From Astropecten irregularis (lineage: Eukaryota; Echinodermata; Asteroidea; Paxillosida; Astropectinidae): 64,000 bases of DNA. Location of the stretch: contig OZ020259.1 of the NCBI GenBank assembly GCA_963971285.1, positions 6,820,001 to 6,884,000 of the forward strand, read 5' to 3'. Position numbers and translations under genes: made by a program. Shown piece by piece: positions 10,901-22,179 of the stretch. How positions within the stretch are numbered: the stretch's first letter is position 1; each line of letters opens with the position of its first letter. The notes under the pieces were generated by a model. That model was not told the origin of the DNA. It ran no database searches and worked only from the letters and a program-made list of their open reading frames with translations.

Positions 10901-13900
10901 CACTCTGCAAGAAGCATGGCGCTCCCATCTGTTACGTTCACCGGAGACTCTTGGCGGGTGAAAGAAATGTGCACACTGCAAACGAAACGTTTTCCAATAC
11001 CGCAAACTAGTTCTGATTTGTGCACGACAGGGTTGATAGAACATGTCCATTCTATACCCATTTCATCGCAGGTGACCGACTCTCCGTCCCCAGTCTGACA
11101 TAGGGAAGAAAATGAAAAATAATCGTGAGCAGCTTCGTTTGCAATTTCTTTCCAGAGAGCATTGGAATCTTGGTTTTGCGCGACAGTTCCGTGAATTCTT
11201 CCCGTTACGTTCAGACCCATCCAGATACGGTTTTTAGTAGTCTCTGACGTGGGATCTCGTACGCATACTTTTTCATCCTTCAATGTGAATCCGTCTGGGC
11301 ATATCAGGTCACGACAGAAGTTCAAAAAGGGATCATAAAGCTGGTTTGGGCCACACAATGCACTACTTAATGTTTCACCTGCCATTCTGCTGCCTTGCAG
11401 ATTTGTGCGATCGGAGAAAACCAGAAGAGTGGCCAGTGAGAAGGGATTTCTCAACGGTTGTCCTGGGTGATTTATAAATTTACACCAATCTACCATGTCT
11501 GTATCGATATCTTGTTGGTAATTGCACGGTGCACATGCCAAGTTTTTGAAGGTTGTTCTGTTGAATGTGACTGGTGCAGCGTATCTTTGGCAGAGATCTT
11601 CAGAGCATGCATCAACTTGAGGTTCCGTTTTGTCAGCAACTACGCAGCTGCGAAGACTCGATGACTCATAATGTGGGGAAATCTGGCCTTCGATGTTAGG
11701 CCCGGGTGGGTTGAAGACCCAGGTGAGAATTAAATCGGATCTTGTCCCGTTTGCCGCCTGGAGTACGTCATTAGCGTTAATATATCTAGCTTGCCCAAAG
11801 TGTTTCTCACCGTAAGACACGGACCAGAACGTGAGATCGCCTAACGAAATTCCGTGGCACAGGGCGCAGTACACGTTCTTGTAGTGGATACCCTCTGAGT
11901 CCTCAACGGGCAAAGCAGCGAATATGTTTGATCCGGCCATTCCGTGGCAGAGTGTAAGGATGCCTGAATCTATTGACCAAGTATTCGGACATAGGGCAAC
12001 CATGTAATGACCAAAACGCGGTTGGAACCAGTCGGGGTCGAAATCGGTAGTCTGTACGCACTCTGTGAACTCGGACACTGCGCCCGAAGATAGCCTGCCC
12101 TCCTGCACCCCTTCCGCTAATCTAGCCGCCACGGAATCTGGCGTAGTAGTGTCGGTTGTTCCAGACGTCTCAGTCGTGTTATCGTAATCATTATCGCCAT
12201 CGTTATCGGCCCCTTCCCCTCTCACAACCCCACAAATGAGCTCATAATCGCGACAGCAGTCACCATACCGTATGCAGAGTGGATCACAATGGCAGAACAG
12301 ATCTCTATCCCATTGCAGTGCGTCGCAATTCTTGTTACATGTGTGTTTAAGGCTGAGGCTGGAGTTACAGGCATATATTTCCAGAGGTTGGCTTGGTGGC
12401 TCTTCGGTCGTAACGAGGATCGGCTGAATTTCAACTCCTAATGGATTCGTAAAAAAAAAAATAATATATCCCCATTTAAAGGTTGTATCATAATTTGGTA
12501 AAAGACCAAAACAGAAATGTTCCCAGATTTACGTATAACTTACAGGGTACGAAGATGATGCTGGTAGAAACCTACAGTTAACATATTTCCTCCCGAAATA
12601 GTGTATTTATCCAGAAATTAATAAAACAACGACCGAAAATCTTTTGATCTTTTAAAAGATCAAAAATAAAAGAGAAAAGACTTACGAAATACTGTGGCGT
12701 TTTTCACTGTTTTTTCAAAAAGTTGGCTCCGTATGTTACTGAAATTTTCACAGATTACTTTTACTGCTTCTTCCTTGATATTTTTGCCCATGAATCTGTA
12801 TTTCTTTGACACAAACCAAAGTATGACACTACCTTTAATACGTTGTTTTTCGAGCTCTAAAGCTTTAAACGGTAACACATTGTGTTACGTGTGATGACAC
12901 TTTGCATAATGCAGATGCAAAATGCATAGCCTCAAAGGTAATATCATACTTTGGCTTTGGTCAAAGAAATGAAGTTCAATTGTCACAAATATCAAGGAAG
13001 GTATATTAACAGTCATCTGTGAAATGTTCAGTCCCATACGTTGCCGAATTTTGAAAAACAAAACAAAACAGTGTTAAAAACACCCAATATTTTTTTTTAT
13101 CTTTTCACCGTTATCTTAAAAATATCAAATTTGTTTTTGGTCATTGGTTTACTCGTTATTTTTACTATGGCATGTCTACGAGGTTGACATTCCTAGATAG
13201 CGTACGAGAAAAAAAGCAGAAACAGAACCATGGATTTATCGGATTCTCAACTATTACTCACCTGATTAGGGAAACTTATTGTCTATATTAAGAAGGGTTT
13301 TTCCATTTCCCTTGAGTAGTCTTTGTATACAGATTTGACTTTACTTCAAAATGTTGTTTGACCATAGTGGTACATGTGTTATTTGATCTCAATGTATGAG
13401 GCCCCAGCGACAATATTGAACACAACAGCATGTCAAACGCATACTCCTTGCCAAGGAAAGAAGACAGCGAATTGGGGTGGAGGTGGTAGCGCGGCCGAAC
13501 CGACCCCACCATCTATACCAAATACACCAAGTATGCCTTAACCCCCTCACTCGAAAAGTCGCATTTTAGATCATTTAAAACGGTATTCAGAAGAATTATA
13601 AGAGTGCCAAGCATGCTATATTTGTTAATATTTCAGATATTTTGTCTGTAATAAAATACACTCAACCTCGAAATATTGGGGGGATAATAAAACACGCCAT
13701 CCCCAACCCCACCCATGAATATAATTGTCACTCAGCATGCATTTCAGTACATGTACATAACTGTAGGCTATGCACAGTACATTATGTGGTTCTAATGAAC
13801 AATCACTATACTTTGGTCACACTGATCGCCTCTCTTTCACTTGCCCTTAGTCCGCTAAGGGAACTCTAGGGGTGTTTCGTGAATACCACTTAACACAAAT

Positions 13901-16900
13901 CTTACGCACCTGTAACTTTCACTGACGGGTCCCCGCAAAGCAATATTTTGCCGGTGCGTTGTGAATTAGGCCCCAGAAATACAATGAATTGTACGAGGCA
14001 ATTTACAAAGATTATAATGATTCCATTATGAGAAAACATATAATCTACTATTGACGGAATATTCCCGGAACCACCGGTAGGTGGCGCTGCACACGACTAG
14101 GGCTTTATCGGAACACTCTTAATTACTTTCGTATGAAAAAAAAAACAGGTAATGACCAAAAATGCCCCAGATAGGCCTATGTATGTTGAAGCCAACATTT
14201 TGACATTGTATCGCATGGAACGCCTTAGAATGGTTTCAAGAGGGTTGGAAACGCTGAAAAACATACGAAACAGTATATATCTGAGCCAAAAAGTGAATTG
14301 TATTACTTTATTTAAATGACCCGTGACGTCAAAACGAACGTCATCCTCGGCAGGTCTTCGGAAGCGACGTTTTCGAAAGCATTCGGATGCTCGGAAATGT
14401 CACCTTAACAAATGTCAAAGTTCAATATGATCATGAAGATGATGCATTGGTACAGTAAGTGCAAATAAGAAAGAATTCCACTGATCACCATTACGGGAAA
14501 AAAAAAGATTTTATCCTCCAAGAGTTAACTTATTGGATACAAATTATGATGAACTTCAATCTCAGGTGTGGAAAACTTGCGTAGCATATCTGACATGTGA
14601 GTTTGACAGGGTTCTTTATACCTACAAACTTTACACAGCCAGTTTCCTCAAAACGCCCTCTGTTGGTTCTATATAGAGTTGTGCACAAATTATGGTTGAG
14701 TGGAATTCTTTCCGATAGGTGCACTATTATTAGACTAAACAACGGTGCCACATACATGATCCAATTCCTATTATAAAGAAAAGGAAAGTAAAGTACCTAT
14801 AAGGGCATTCCAATACTGCCACGACACTTCCCCCTATACTCCTCTCGAGAGGTTGTTCTCTTGCTCCCATACTTGCTTCACTTGTGAGTGATGACATACA
14901 TAATATGTCAATGAGGCAATTGCCATTGCGATGGGAGTATACTTCCTCCTGGATCATACATGTACTCCTCCGCAAATGCTTCACGTTTGGACCCTCATTG
15001 ATAAAAAAAAATATCTTAAACACTGTATATACTTCGGAGGTCAACAGACTTTTCCTAAATATAAACGTTACTCTTATGTCAGGCCAGTCCACAAACGGTC
15101 CATGGTGTAATTGTCTTGTATTGGTCACTGGCGGGGAGGGATATCTTATCCACATTATTACCATCCTGCATATCCTTCACCTCAAGAACACCGTGTAAAC
15201 GTTTGTCCACCACAATATCGCACATCAAATAATCACAATTCCAACACGTACACAAAAAACCAAGGGCCCTACGAAGTTATTTAGAATTTTCATTATTGTT
15301 GAGATATCCATGCAAACTAGGATTTGCACCTGTCTATACCCATTTTGCTACTACCAATCCCCCCCCCTTCCCGGATGCGCCACAACATCTATAAAATGTA
15401 CAGGTAGCCCCTTTCATCTGGCCAGACGCAACACATGGCATCTATCTCTAGTTCCGAACAACTCTGGATAACGTTATACTTTTGGATAGCTGTGCGAGTG
15501 CGACTCTACTCACGCCTCCTAAATCGTTGCGACGTCGCGTGGGGTAAATATGACTTCAGAACGACGTTTAACTCGTCCCATGTCGCGACTCAACCTAGGA
15601 TCGATTTCACCAGAGTTAGGGCCATGTCTGAAAAGAACTTTCAAAGCTATACGTCTCTTGTTTTCACCTAGACCTAGCTCAAGTCAACAGAATCGGATGC
15701 GGACTAGGACGCGTGCAACGCATCTCAACTTCCTTAGCAACGCGGCTGAACTCGTCTTAAATGTACACGCCGGCTTCAAAAACCAAAAATGAAGAGTGCA
15801 GAGTATAACACAATATTTCTAGAACACTGGATGAAGGTTTTCATGAAAAAAAAATCAGAAATAAGTCGTTTAATAAGGGTTAATTAACGGAAACCAAAAT
15901 AAGGTCAAAGGTTAGCGGATACGCATTTTCAGCCGTAACAAGTGTTAGAAGGATGTGGCACACCAATGGTTTTAGACTGGTACTCGTAGCTGTGACTAAA
16001 TGTTGCAGCTGCCGTATGAGAATTTGAGGAACGCGATACACATACGTTCAAGCTGTTAACGATACAAAAATTATTGGCAAAACAACAAAACAAATGTGTT
16101 GGAAAAAATGAGGCTTTTCAAAATTATTCACAAAATGTTTCGAAGTTGACACAATGTTTTCGAGTTGGCGCAATGTTTGCGAGTTGGCACAATGTTTGCG
16201 ATTTGGTGCAATGTTTGCGAGTTGGCGTAATGTTTGCGAGTTGGCGCAGTGTTTGCGAGTTGACGCAATGTTTGCGAGTTGACGCACATTTTTGCGAGTT
16301 GACACAGTGTTTTTGACGAAAGGATTTTGGGGCATGATCGATGAAACAATTTTGATCTGTTCCTAGCTCTATGTTCCGAGGGACCGAATCGATTTCCACA
16401 TGAATACACAAAATAAATTTGTTATAATGACACAAAAAGATTTGGAGGGCATGAAATGATATCTATGTATGACAAGAAATTTTCTCTCCAGACTTTCCCG
16501 CTCCGTTCGAAAATCCCACAAAAAAAACCAAAAAATGCAACGGGGACCGGGTGAGTGGCTCAGCCAACTTGCATGCCGCGCGGCCTCGCATGAAAAATAC
16601 TACACGAACGTCCGTGCGTGGATGGATCGGCCTGCACTGGTTATCACGGGCCCATGCCTCAGGCAGAATGCGTCGCAAGCCCCCACGCGCTGTGTCTGCA
16701 GAGGTAATAATGCACCATATAGCTATATTAAAATTACTAGAGCGCTAGCTCCGTGTAAAAAGTGATGCCTGCTGGGCGCATCCATGTTTGTGCACAAATA
16801 TATGGAAAACCCACAATTTTGTACGTTTTTGTACGTCCATTTGCATACCTGCGTTGTGTTCTATACAGGTGCGTTATCGAAGCCCAATACGCCCAAAATC

Positions 16901-19900
16901 CGACGCACCTTTGGTAAATGCGCGTTTCATTTATCACCCTGCACACACACACTCTGCACTTCATTCACGCAATAATTGCAAGCGTCATCAAGACGCGCTA
17001 CCGGTACCGTCTGCGCATACTTGCGCGTTGCATATAGAGTACACTCTTCGAATGGCATTCCAGTCAAAGTGTTCTTGTTCCACAGAAACGCACTCACATT
17101 CAAAATGACTGCGCCCAGAACGGCTTCAAATCGTCTACGCGCGGAGAACGCGGAGCTAGCGCTCTAGTAATTTTAATATATGTGGATCGGTTTGCGGAAA
17201 CACCATGTAATTATCGTTCGTACTTTCGCACTTCTATATCGTTCGCACTTCTATATCGTTCGCACTTCTATATCGTTCGCACTTCTCGCAATAGGTCTCA
17301 ACGTTTCGACTAGTCTGCTCTAGTCCTCATCAGGAGACGATTGAAATGAGGGATGTGAGGTCCTTATATGTGATTCCTTGGAATTCTGTTCCATGGAGGA
17401 GCTTAGTGATTGGTGCTCATTGGGGTGTGAGAGGATCCGATGTGTGGAAGGACTTTTCTGATTGGTGCTCACTGGAGTATGTGTGGATCCAGTGGCTGCT
17501 CGCTGGGGCGTATTGTGTGAGTGAGGATTGCCTGTTCGGTCAGGTGTGTCAGTAGTAGGCTGGACATAGCTTTGGCTGTGTGGGAGGATAGGGTGCCAAA
17601 TGTTACTCAGATAATTAATTTTAAAATTAATTTTAATAAAGCTCTATATGCACCCGTAGTGACCGGACTTTTATACCAAACAATTATTTGGCATGTATTT
17701 AATTTGCCTGTTCGCGTTGGAAATTCCTGATTTAAAAAAGGAAACACTTAGGTCAAATCTTAAGTTGTTTTGGTTAAAAAAGAGAGATTAAACAAAAAAA
17801 AGTATTTGTAAATTTTAAATAGTTAAAAAGCTTTTAAACGACTGGAAATGGATCTATCACAATGATCACGTGATTTCCTGAGTCAAAATTTTGACTCAGG
17901 AAATCAAATGACTTCCTTTCTTTTCGTAATTATCACGTAAACGGCTAAAGTTCACCGTTTATTTCTGCACAATGTTCTATTCTACTTTTGGAAGACCTTT
18001 CCAGTCATGATAAAGGTACGCATTGGCGCCACAAAGCGCCCAAAATAGCGCGACGAGGCGGCGTGTACCTTTAACTTTGGATGGGTCCGAGGGTTGTCTT
18101 ATCTGCACAAACATGTACTTAATACTGAATAGCAGCAATGCAATGACGTTTGCGCGTGACATAATAGTTCTGTTTCCGGTTTTCCGACCAACCCTATATT
18201 TTTAGTCTGCGTTCATAAAAACAATCACATGCCATAGAAAAGGGGTCTCCTGATTAGGCCCTAATTCGGTACTTTTTTATAAACTTGATTTTTTCTTTTT
18301 TGGGGGTTGGGGGTTTACATTTTTCGGAAACCAGCAACTTATTTTGTTATTCTAATTACTGCAAACATCACACAGAAATAAACCAATACATCTGAAAAAG
18401 TCACATTTTCTGTTGTAAAGCGCCGTTGCACACGTGGTACATAACGTGTATTGAACACTAACTTTTCGCCATCATACGTTCCTTTCGTTATGAGCATAAC
18501 GAAATCTTCCATAACCGGACCCTCTGTGAATGGTCATTTTGCCTGTGCTGATGCACATGACAGGATATTATTTTGGTGGATTTGATTCCAACGACAGGAA
18601 CATATCAAATGTTTACAGACATCGTCACCTTTTTCACGAAGAATCAAAGTGGCCACGGCGTGTTGAAACTATAGTTTTGAGAAAATTAACTATAAAATGT
18701 TACCCTTTTTAAATTGAAGATTTCCTATACGTTTAGAGGGTATGTTTATACAATTTGTATACGAATTTGAAGCTCGAAACTCACACTTACACAGGGTGCT
18801 AATTAAAAGTTAATAAACCCCTTAATTACGGAGTAATTAACGTCCATAGATATTAATCTATTCGGGAAAACGCAAAATTCCAAAAGCGAGTTATTTTAAA
18901 AGGCCGATTCCAATTGTCTCTTCGTGAAAACGTTAAATGCCATTTGGCGGTGCAATGTGCCATTTATTGATTTCCATGATCTCTATGATTTGATTTAATT
19001 TAAAAAAAAATGGGTTCGCCAAGATGTCCCTTGCATAGCCCTCAATCGAGTTAGGCAAAAAAAAAAAGAATTTTGAAAAGATATTTATTTTTGCCAAGTC
19101 TGTCCTTTCGTGTAAACGGTGACGACATGTAGGAGGCTAGCGCAAGCGATTTGTTTGCTACCAAGTACGATTTTCTCCCGAAGTTTCAAGTGTTTAAATT
19201 CATTATTCATTATTTAAAAGTAAATGCGCGATCACTGTCGCTGTATCAGCAAACGATGTGCAAAGCCAATTTCCGACCTACCGACCCTATTTTGAAATGC
19301 TATTTTATCGGAAGCATAACTATATTTTACTCGGCCTTTAAAGGTAATATCGCACATTGGTTTGGTCAAAGAAATGCAGATTCATAAGCAAAAATATGAA
19401 ATAAATAAAAGTACAGCAACAGTCATCGGTGAAATTTCCAGTGCCATACGGTGCCCTTTTTTAAGCCTTTACTGTTTTAACTTAACAAGAGTGGTTGTTT
19501 TTTAGACATTTTGTTGTTGTTGTTTTCTCCTCGTTCATTTTATCTGATTTTTATATTGATGTGTTTATCGTTCCTTTTTTAAATAAGATAGTGTTTATAT
19601 GATTTTATCCAGGGTTTTTGTGTGTGTCTTATAACCTTTTTAAATATAATTAAAATGTAAGTTTTGTAACTGTTAACACAATTTGCAGCGAGATTACAGT
19701 AAATAAACCATTATTAATGCGCACGCTTCACGTGCGCATTAGCATTAGGCCATACAAAAAAAAAAGGTTGTATTGGCGTAACCCGCTCGACCAAAAAATA
19801 TGCCCCTACCGTAAACATTTTAAACCAAAAAAAAATAAAATAAAATAAATAAATAAAAATCGGGAAAAAAAAAATCACAAAAAAAAATTGCAAATTTCTA

Positions 19901-22020
19901 TGCAGATTAAAAGCTTAAAAGGAGCAAAAGATGGAAACCAGACTGGTTAAAGTTGTTATGTCATTTCTTGTCTTTTTTTGTACACGTCAAATACTGCGAT
20001 ATACAGGGGAAAAAGCATTTAATACCCCAGGAAAAATGTAATAAAAAAATTAAAAAATCCGCCCGCCCTACCCTATTTTCCAAACCTCCGTTACGCCAAT
20101 ACAACAATTTTTTTATGGCCTTAGTGGTATAAGAGGATATTCCTGAAACCGCGACGGGAATATCTTTGATAGGAAATCTGGATGGTTTAAGCCCACGAAA
20201 GATTGGGCTGGCCTTGATCATTTATTTCGGGTTCTAAGATTGTATAGCTTTCAAGGCATTCCAGTTGTCTCGAACCTCTTGTTGACGGGGATTGTGCATA
20301 TATGTATATCCTTTCAATAAAGTAGTCTCAATAGGCACGTTCTCACACAAAAAGCGCGACTATTTGGGTCGCGCTGCAAATCGCGACCCAAATAGTCGCG
20401 CTTTTTTTGGTGTGTGAGAACGTGCCTTATATTACCAGTTCTACTTCAATTTCAATGCACCGCAGCACATAAGCCAATCTGATCTGGGGCCGAGTTCACT
20501 CAAGTTTCCGATCATCGCTTAAGCCCAAATCCATTGATTAACGGAAAATCCATCGCTAATTGGGGTAACAATTTTACATTAAGCGATAGATTTGGACTTT
20601 AGCGACGATCGCAAAGCGTTAGTGAAATCGGCCTCTGTTTGAGTACATTTCCGTCTGGATCGTGACGGAAGTTGAGAATGTTGATTGGTCAAAACCAATC
20701 AGAGCTGGGTTTCACACAATCATGTAATGAGACTTGCTCGCTGTACGGCGAGTGCAGCGTCTATGACATAGATTGGTAGTAATGTTTGTCCAAACATGAC
20801 TGTTTGTCGTTACGAGTACGTAATATGAATTCTTGCATAATTTACACACCCTGAAAAACAGTCGAAACTGACTCTGAGTATACCTGGATTATGGGTATTA
20901 CAATCTGCGTCGGTAACACTGAAGTGACATTTGTCATTTGTGACAGTAACTACTGACACAAACTGTGCGTATTGGCTGATTTACAGCATTGATTACTCCC
21001 AGCGACACTCGTTTACAACACAATTGTCCCTGAAATTGACAATATGAAACTCATAAAACAAATATGTAGTTTTAACCCGCATACAGTAATTTTGGTGGAT
21101 TATAAACTAAACCATATACAAGGTGTCCCAAAATAAAACGCAACACTGTGTCGGCACCCATTATTTAAAAAAAAATAAACTGTTCATCACTTCAAATTTC
21201 AAATATGTGATACAACCATGTCTTGGCTATCATCATTTAGAATTTTAGCATTGCTGAAATTATCGAAAATATGACCAAGTACTTCTTAAAAAAAATTGCA
21301 AGGATAACACGCACAGTGGTCAATACACACATAATGTGTATGAAAGAAAGACGCAAAATCTGGTTTTGAGGTTGGGTAATTTTTACTCTTTTTCACTAAA
21401 TTTTAGTCCCATTTTGCTAAAATTCTACATGATGATAGCCAAGACATGGCTGCATCCAATATTTGAATCTTTAAGTGATGAACAGCTTTAAGTGATGAAC
21501 AGTGTTGCGTTTTTTTGCACACACTGCCAGTGCAACTAAGCATTGCTGCTTTGTTTCACACCGTGAGACGATGACGGTGGCTGTGCAAATAATCAGATGC
21601 TGTAAAGCGACACGTGCTTAGTAGCTGTCTTTATGTTTGCTTATTTTTTAACAACCTGTTTAAATAATTGAAATGTGAACAAACAACGGACAAGACAACA
21701 CAAAACATATTCGAACCACCGAAAACCAACTACCAATCCTATGTCGGTTGTGTCCATGATAGTCAATTATGATGACAGTCAGAAGCTATGAAAACACTCA
21801 CACAACGTTATATCTTTATAGGATCATTTAAGATAGGGCCTACTCTCGGCATTAGCAATATAATCATCAAAACAATAACCACACTGGAAATGAACGTGAA
21901 ACTGTCATGTTTAATTATTTGACCATGATCCTTACCTGTGGTTGTTGAGCTGCATCCCAGTTCCCCGTACCAGGAGTAAAAGGTCAGAAGCAGAACCAAC
22001 AGCCGCAGCCCCAGCGCCAT
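7708..22020 (-). CDS. Gene A: somatomedin-B class-B seven-transmembrane receptor (methuselah-like), 4 exons
   Basis: Probable plasma-membrane GPCR of 977 residues. Exons 21936-22020, 10335-12437, 9231-9712 and 7708-7971 join in phase with no stop and total 2,934 nt including the stop. Order: signal peptide (about 1-19), Thr-rich linker, somatomedin-B domain (Cys 62-97), a roughly 570-residue Cys-rich ectodomain with repeated C-x2-CHG motifs, then TM1 near 678-701 and six more helices, and a short tail ending SKLTKV. There is no GPS, so it is not a GAIN-type adhesion receptor. The helix sequences (TWIFGF in TM6, YPFIVLNSLQG in TM7) and the CDC in the second outer loop fit class B/secretin-like receptors. 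Gene B, 4.4 kb away and divergent, is a broken paralogue. Ligand and G protein are unknown. The first exon is assigned by phase and signal-peptide logic across a 9.5-kb intron and is the least certain part. Confidence 0.8.
8812..8873 (-). repeat. tRNA-derived fragment (B-box half)
   Basis: On the minus strand GGAGGTCGTGAGTTCAAATA matches a T-arm with a pol III B box, followed by CACCAGAGCC and a T run. No A-box half is present, so this is a tRNA or SINE remnant, not a tRNA gene. It sits in gene A intron 3. Confidence 0.5.
8874..9143 (-). repeat. MITE M1, truncated reverse copy
   Basis: Shares CCCATACGGTGCCC, GATCTTTTAAAAGATCAAA and the terminal GATACTACCTTT with the full copy at 5889. It lies in gene A intron 3. 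Confidence 0.7.
9231..9712 (-). CDS. Gene A exon 3: TM3 to TM5
   Basis: Acceptor TTTTTTAG and donor GTGAGA. Reads FFWLSAFCWMNVLAIDIYRT (TM3), a TM4 with GLGAPALIVGTCVILSFCDC, an outer loop with ELACWIGNG, then TM5 AFGVPIIAILCSNVVLFS. The FWLSAFCWMN block and the CW in the second outer loop are typical of class-B receptors. The last codons are ILYVK. Confidence 0.88.
10335..12437 (-). CDS. Gene A exon 2: somatomedin-B domain, ectodomain, TM1-TM2
   Basis: A single 2.1-kb exon with acceptor CCATTAG and donor GTAAGT. The somatomedin-B domain lies near 12252-12357, with FCHCDPLC then GDCCRDYELIC, the eight-Cys pattern of the family plus one extra Cys upstream. Next come a Thr/Asp-rich linker and a Cys-rich region with ILTLCHG and YKNVYCALCHG, DPFLNFCRDLICPDG, then many N-glycosylation sites. 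TM1 (SILTISGSVLSLISLVV) and TM2 (KALMCLVASLFFAQLTM) close the exon. The in-frame methionine-like start near 12225 is not the true start, because the frame is open and domain-bearing upstream to the splice site. Confidence 0.88.
12475..12838 (+). repeat. MITE M1, near full-length
   Basis: Same order of internal words as 5889-6254, from AAAGGTTGTATCATA to AAAGTATGACACTACCTTT, and about the same length. Confidence 0.8.
12938..13160 (-). repeat. MITE M1, partial reverse copy
   Basis: Starts AAAGGTAATATCATACTTTGG and keeps the internal CCATACG and GTGTTAAAAACA region, then fades out. Confidence 0.6.
16141..16316. repeat. 19-bp tandem repeat, about 9 copies
   Basis: Unit CGAGTTGGCGCAATGTTTG with few substitutions, spaced exactly 19 bp over most of the array. 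Long open frames on both strands arise only from the stop-free unit. Confidence 0.9.
16724..17180. mobile_element. Non-autonomous DNA element with perfect 30-bp inverted ends
   Basis: Left end 16724-16753 begins TATATTAAAATTACTAGAGC, and 17151-17180 is its exact reverse complement ending in TTTTAATATA. The perfect match of both ends suggests recent activity. No transposase frame is visible in the 457 bp. Confidence 0.8.
17217..17289. repeat. 17-bp tandem repeat, 4 copies
   Basis: Unit GCACTTCTATATCGTTC, the first copy variant. It directly adjoins the hammerhead-like motif. Confidence 0.85.
17294..17340 (-). ncRNA. Hammerhead-ribozyme-like motif
   Basis: Minus strand: GTCTC, then CTGATGA (17333-17327), a 6-bp hairpin GACTAG-AGCAGA-CTAGTC, then GAAAC (17307-17303), then GAGAC, which pairs with GTCTC. 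The two invariant cores are in the right order around stem II, and stem I is 5 bp. Against activity: an extra G before stem II, and only CGTT between GAAA and the stem I strand, so no proper stem III. Penelope-like retroelements are known to carry hammerheads, so this may be a relic of one. Confidence 0.4.
17871..17906. repeat. Perfect 36-bp palindrome with two AP-1 words
   Basis: Centre AAAATTTT, each arm containing CCTGAGTCA. No mismatch across 36 bp. It could be a tiny element remnant or a cruciform-prone site. Confidence 0.85.
19336..19520 (-). repeat. MITE M1, partial reverse copy
   Basis: AAAGGTAATATCGCACATTGG, GGTCAAAGAAATGCAGATTC and GCCATACGGTGCCC match the M1 end. Confidence 0.65.
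19746..20122. repeat. Inverted-repeat element (~377 bp)
   Basis: Left AGGCCATAC-poly(A)-GGTTGTATTGGCGTAA and right TTACGCCAATACAAC-poly(T)-ATGGCCTT are inverted copies with A-rich spacers. No coding capacity. Confidence 0.75.
20332..20427. repeat. Near-perfect fold-back hairpin (96 bp)
   Basis: AGGCACGTTCTCACAC at the left and GTGTGAGAACGTGCCT at the right, continuing through AAGCGCGACTATTTGGGTCG and its complement, with a loop of about 8 bp. It resembles a MITE reduced to its two ends. Confidence 0.85.
20486..20636. repeat. Inverted-repeat element with GGGGCCGA..TCAC ends
   Basis: GGCCGAGTTCACTCAAG and AGTGAAATCGGCC are inverted, and internal words GATCATCGCTTAAG and TTTAGCGACGATC also pair. 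Same style of termini as the elements at 34043, 34553, 35185, 36452 and 36784. Confidence 0.65.
20640..20775. repeat. Dispersed repeat (copy 2 of 3)
   Basis: TCCGTCTGGATCGTGACGGA, then TTGATTGGTCAAAACC and CGCTGTACGGCGAGTG, shared with 1849 (inverted) and 47025. Confidence 0.5.
21118..21523. repeat. Long fold-back element (~405 bp)
   Basis: CAAAATAAAACGCAACACTG and CAGTGTTGCGTTTTTTTG are inverted ends. Inside, GTTCATCACTTCAAA / TTTAAGTGATGAAC and CATGTCTTGGCTATCATCAT / ATGATGATAGCCAAGACATG also pair, so most of each half is self-complementary. Confidence 0.8.
21936..22020 (-). CDS. Gene A exon 1: signal peptide
   Basis: ATG at 22020 encodes MALGLRLLVLLLTFYSWYG, a textbook hydrophobic signal peptide, then ELGCSSTT, ending at donor GTAAGG. 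The single leftover G completes a Gly codon with the GA that starts exon 2, which supports the join. An earlier in-frame TTG is not used. Any other secreted-protein gene could in principle own this exon. Confidence 0.65.
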
Positions 22021-22162
22021 TCTGTCACCAACTCTATCCAAACTGTAACGATGACTCTAGTTTAACGGATGGTTGATGTTTAATAATTATCTGCTAGGTA
22101 GGTTGATCTAGCTAGCCATGCTCACCTGGGCGTCTTGTCTCGATTGCCAAAGCGCTCGTCAT

Positions 22163-22173
22163 CTTTATATATA
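22163..22173 (-). promoter_or_regulatory. Candidate TATA box of gene A
   Basis: TATATATAAAG on the minus strand, about 145 bp upstream of the exon 1 ATG. Transcription would be expected near 22135. Possible short 5' UTR introns (donor CAG/GTGAGC near 22121) cannot be judged. Confidence 0.45.
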
Positions 22174-22179
22174 ACTCGT

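Larger units (their letters stand above)
12438..21935 (-). other. Gene A intron 1 (about 9.5 kb), repeat-rich
   Basis: No protein-coding exon recognised on either strand. It holds M1 copies, two short tandem repeats, several inverted-repeat elements and a ribozyme-like motif, listed separately. The rest, including 13.2-16.0 kb, 17.4-19.3 kb and 20.8-21.1 kb, is AT-rich sequence in which I see nothing. Confidence 0.65.

Noticed and set aside
12222-12434. Separate small minus-strand frame before the gene A large exon
   Set aside because: It is out of frame with the somatomedin-B domain; the in-frame reading of the same bases gives the domain and joins the large exon.
14730-15164. Minus open frame of 144 codons
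   Set aside because: No recognisable domain, no splice logic, sits in repeat-rich intron.
16048-16435. Open frames with Ala-Asn-Ser-Gln-Thr-Leu repeats
   Set aside because: Produced by the 19-bp tandem repeat.
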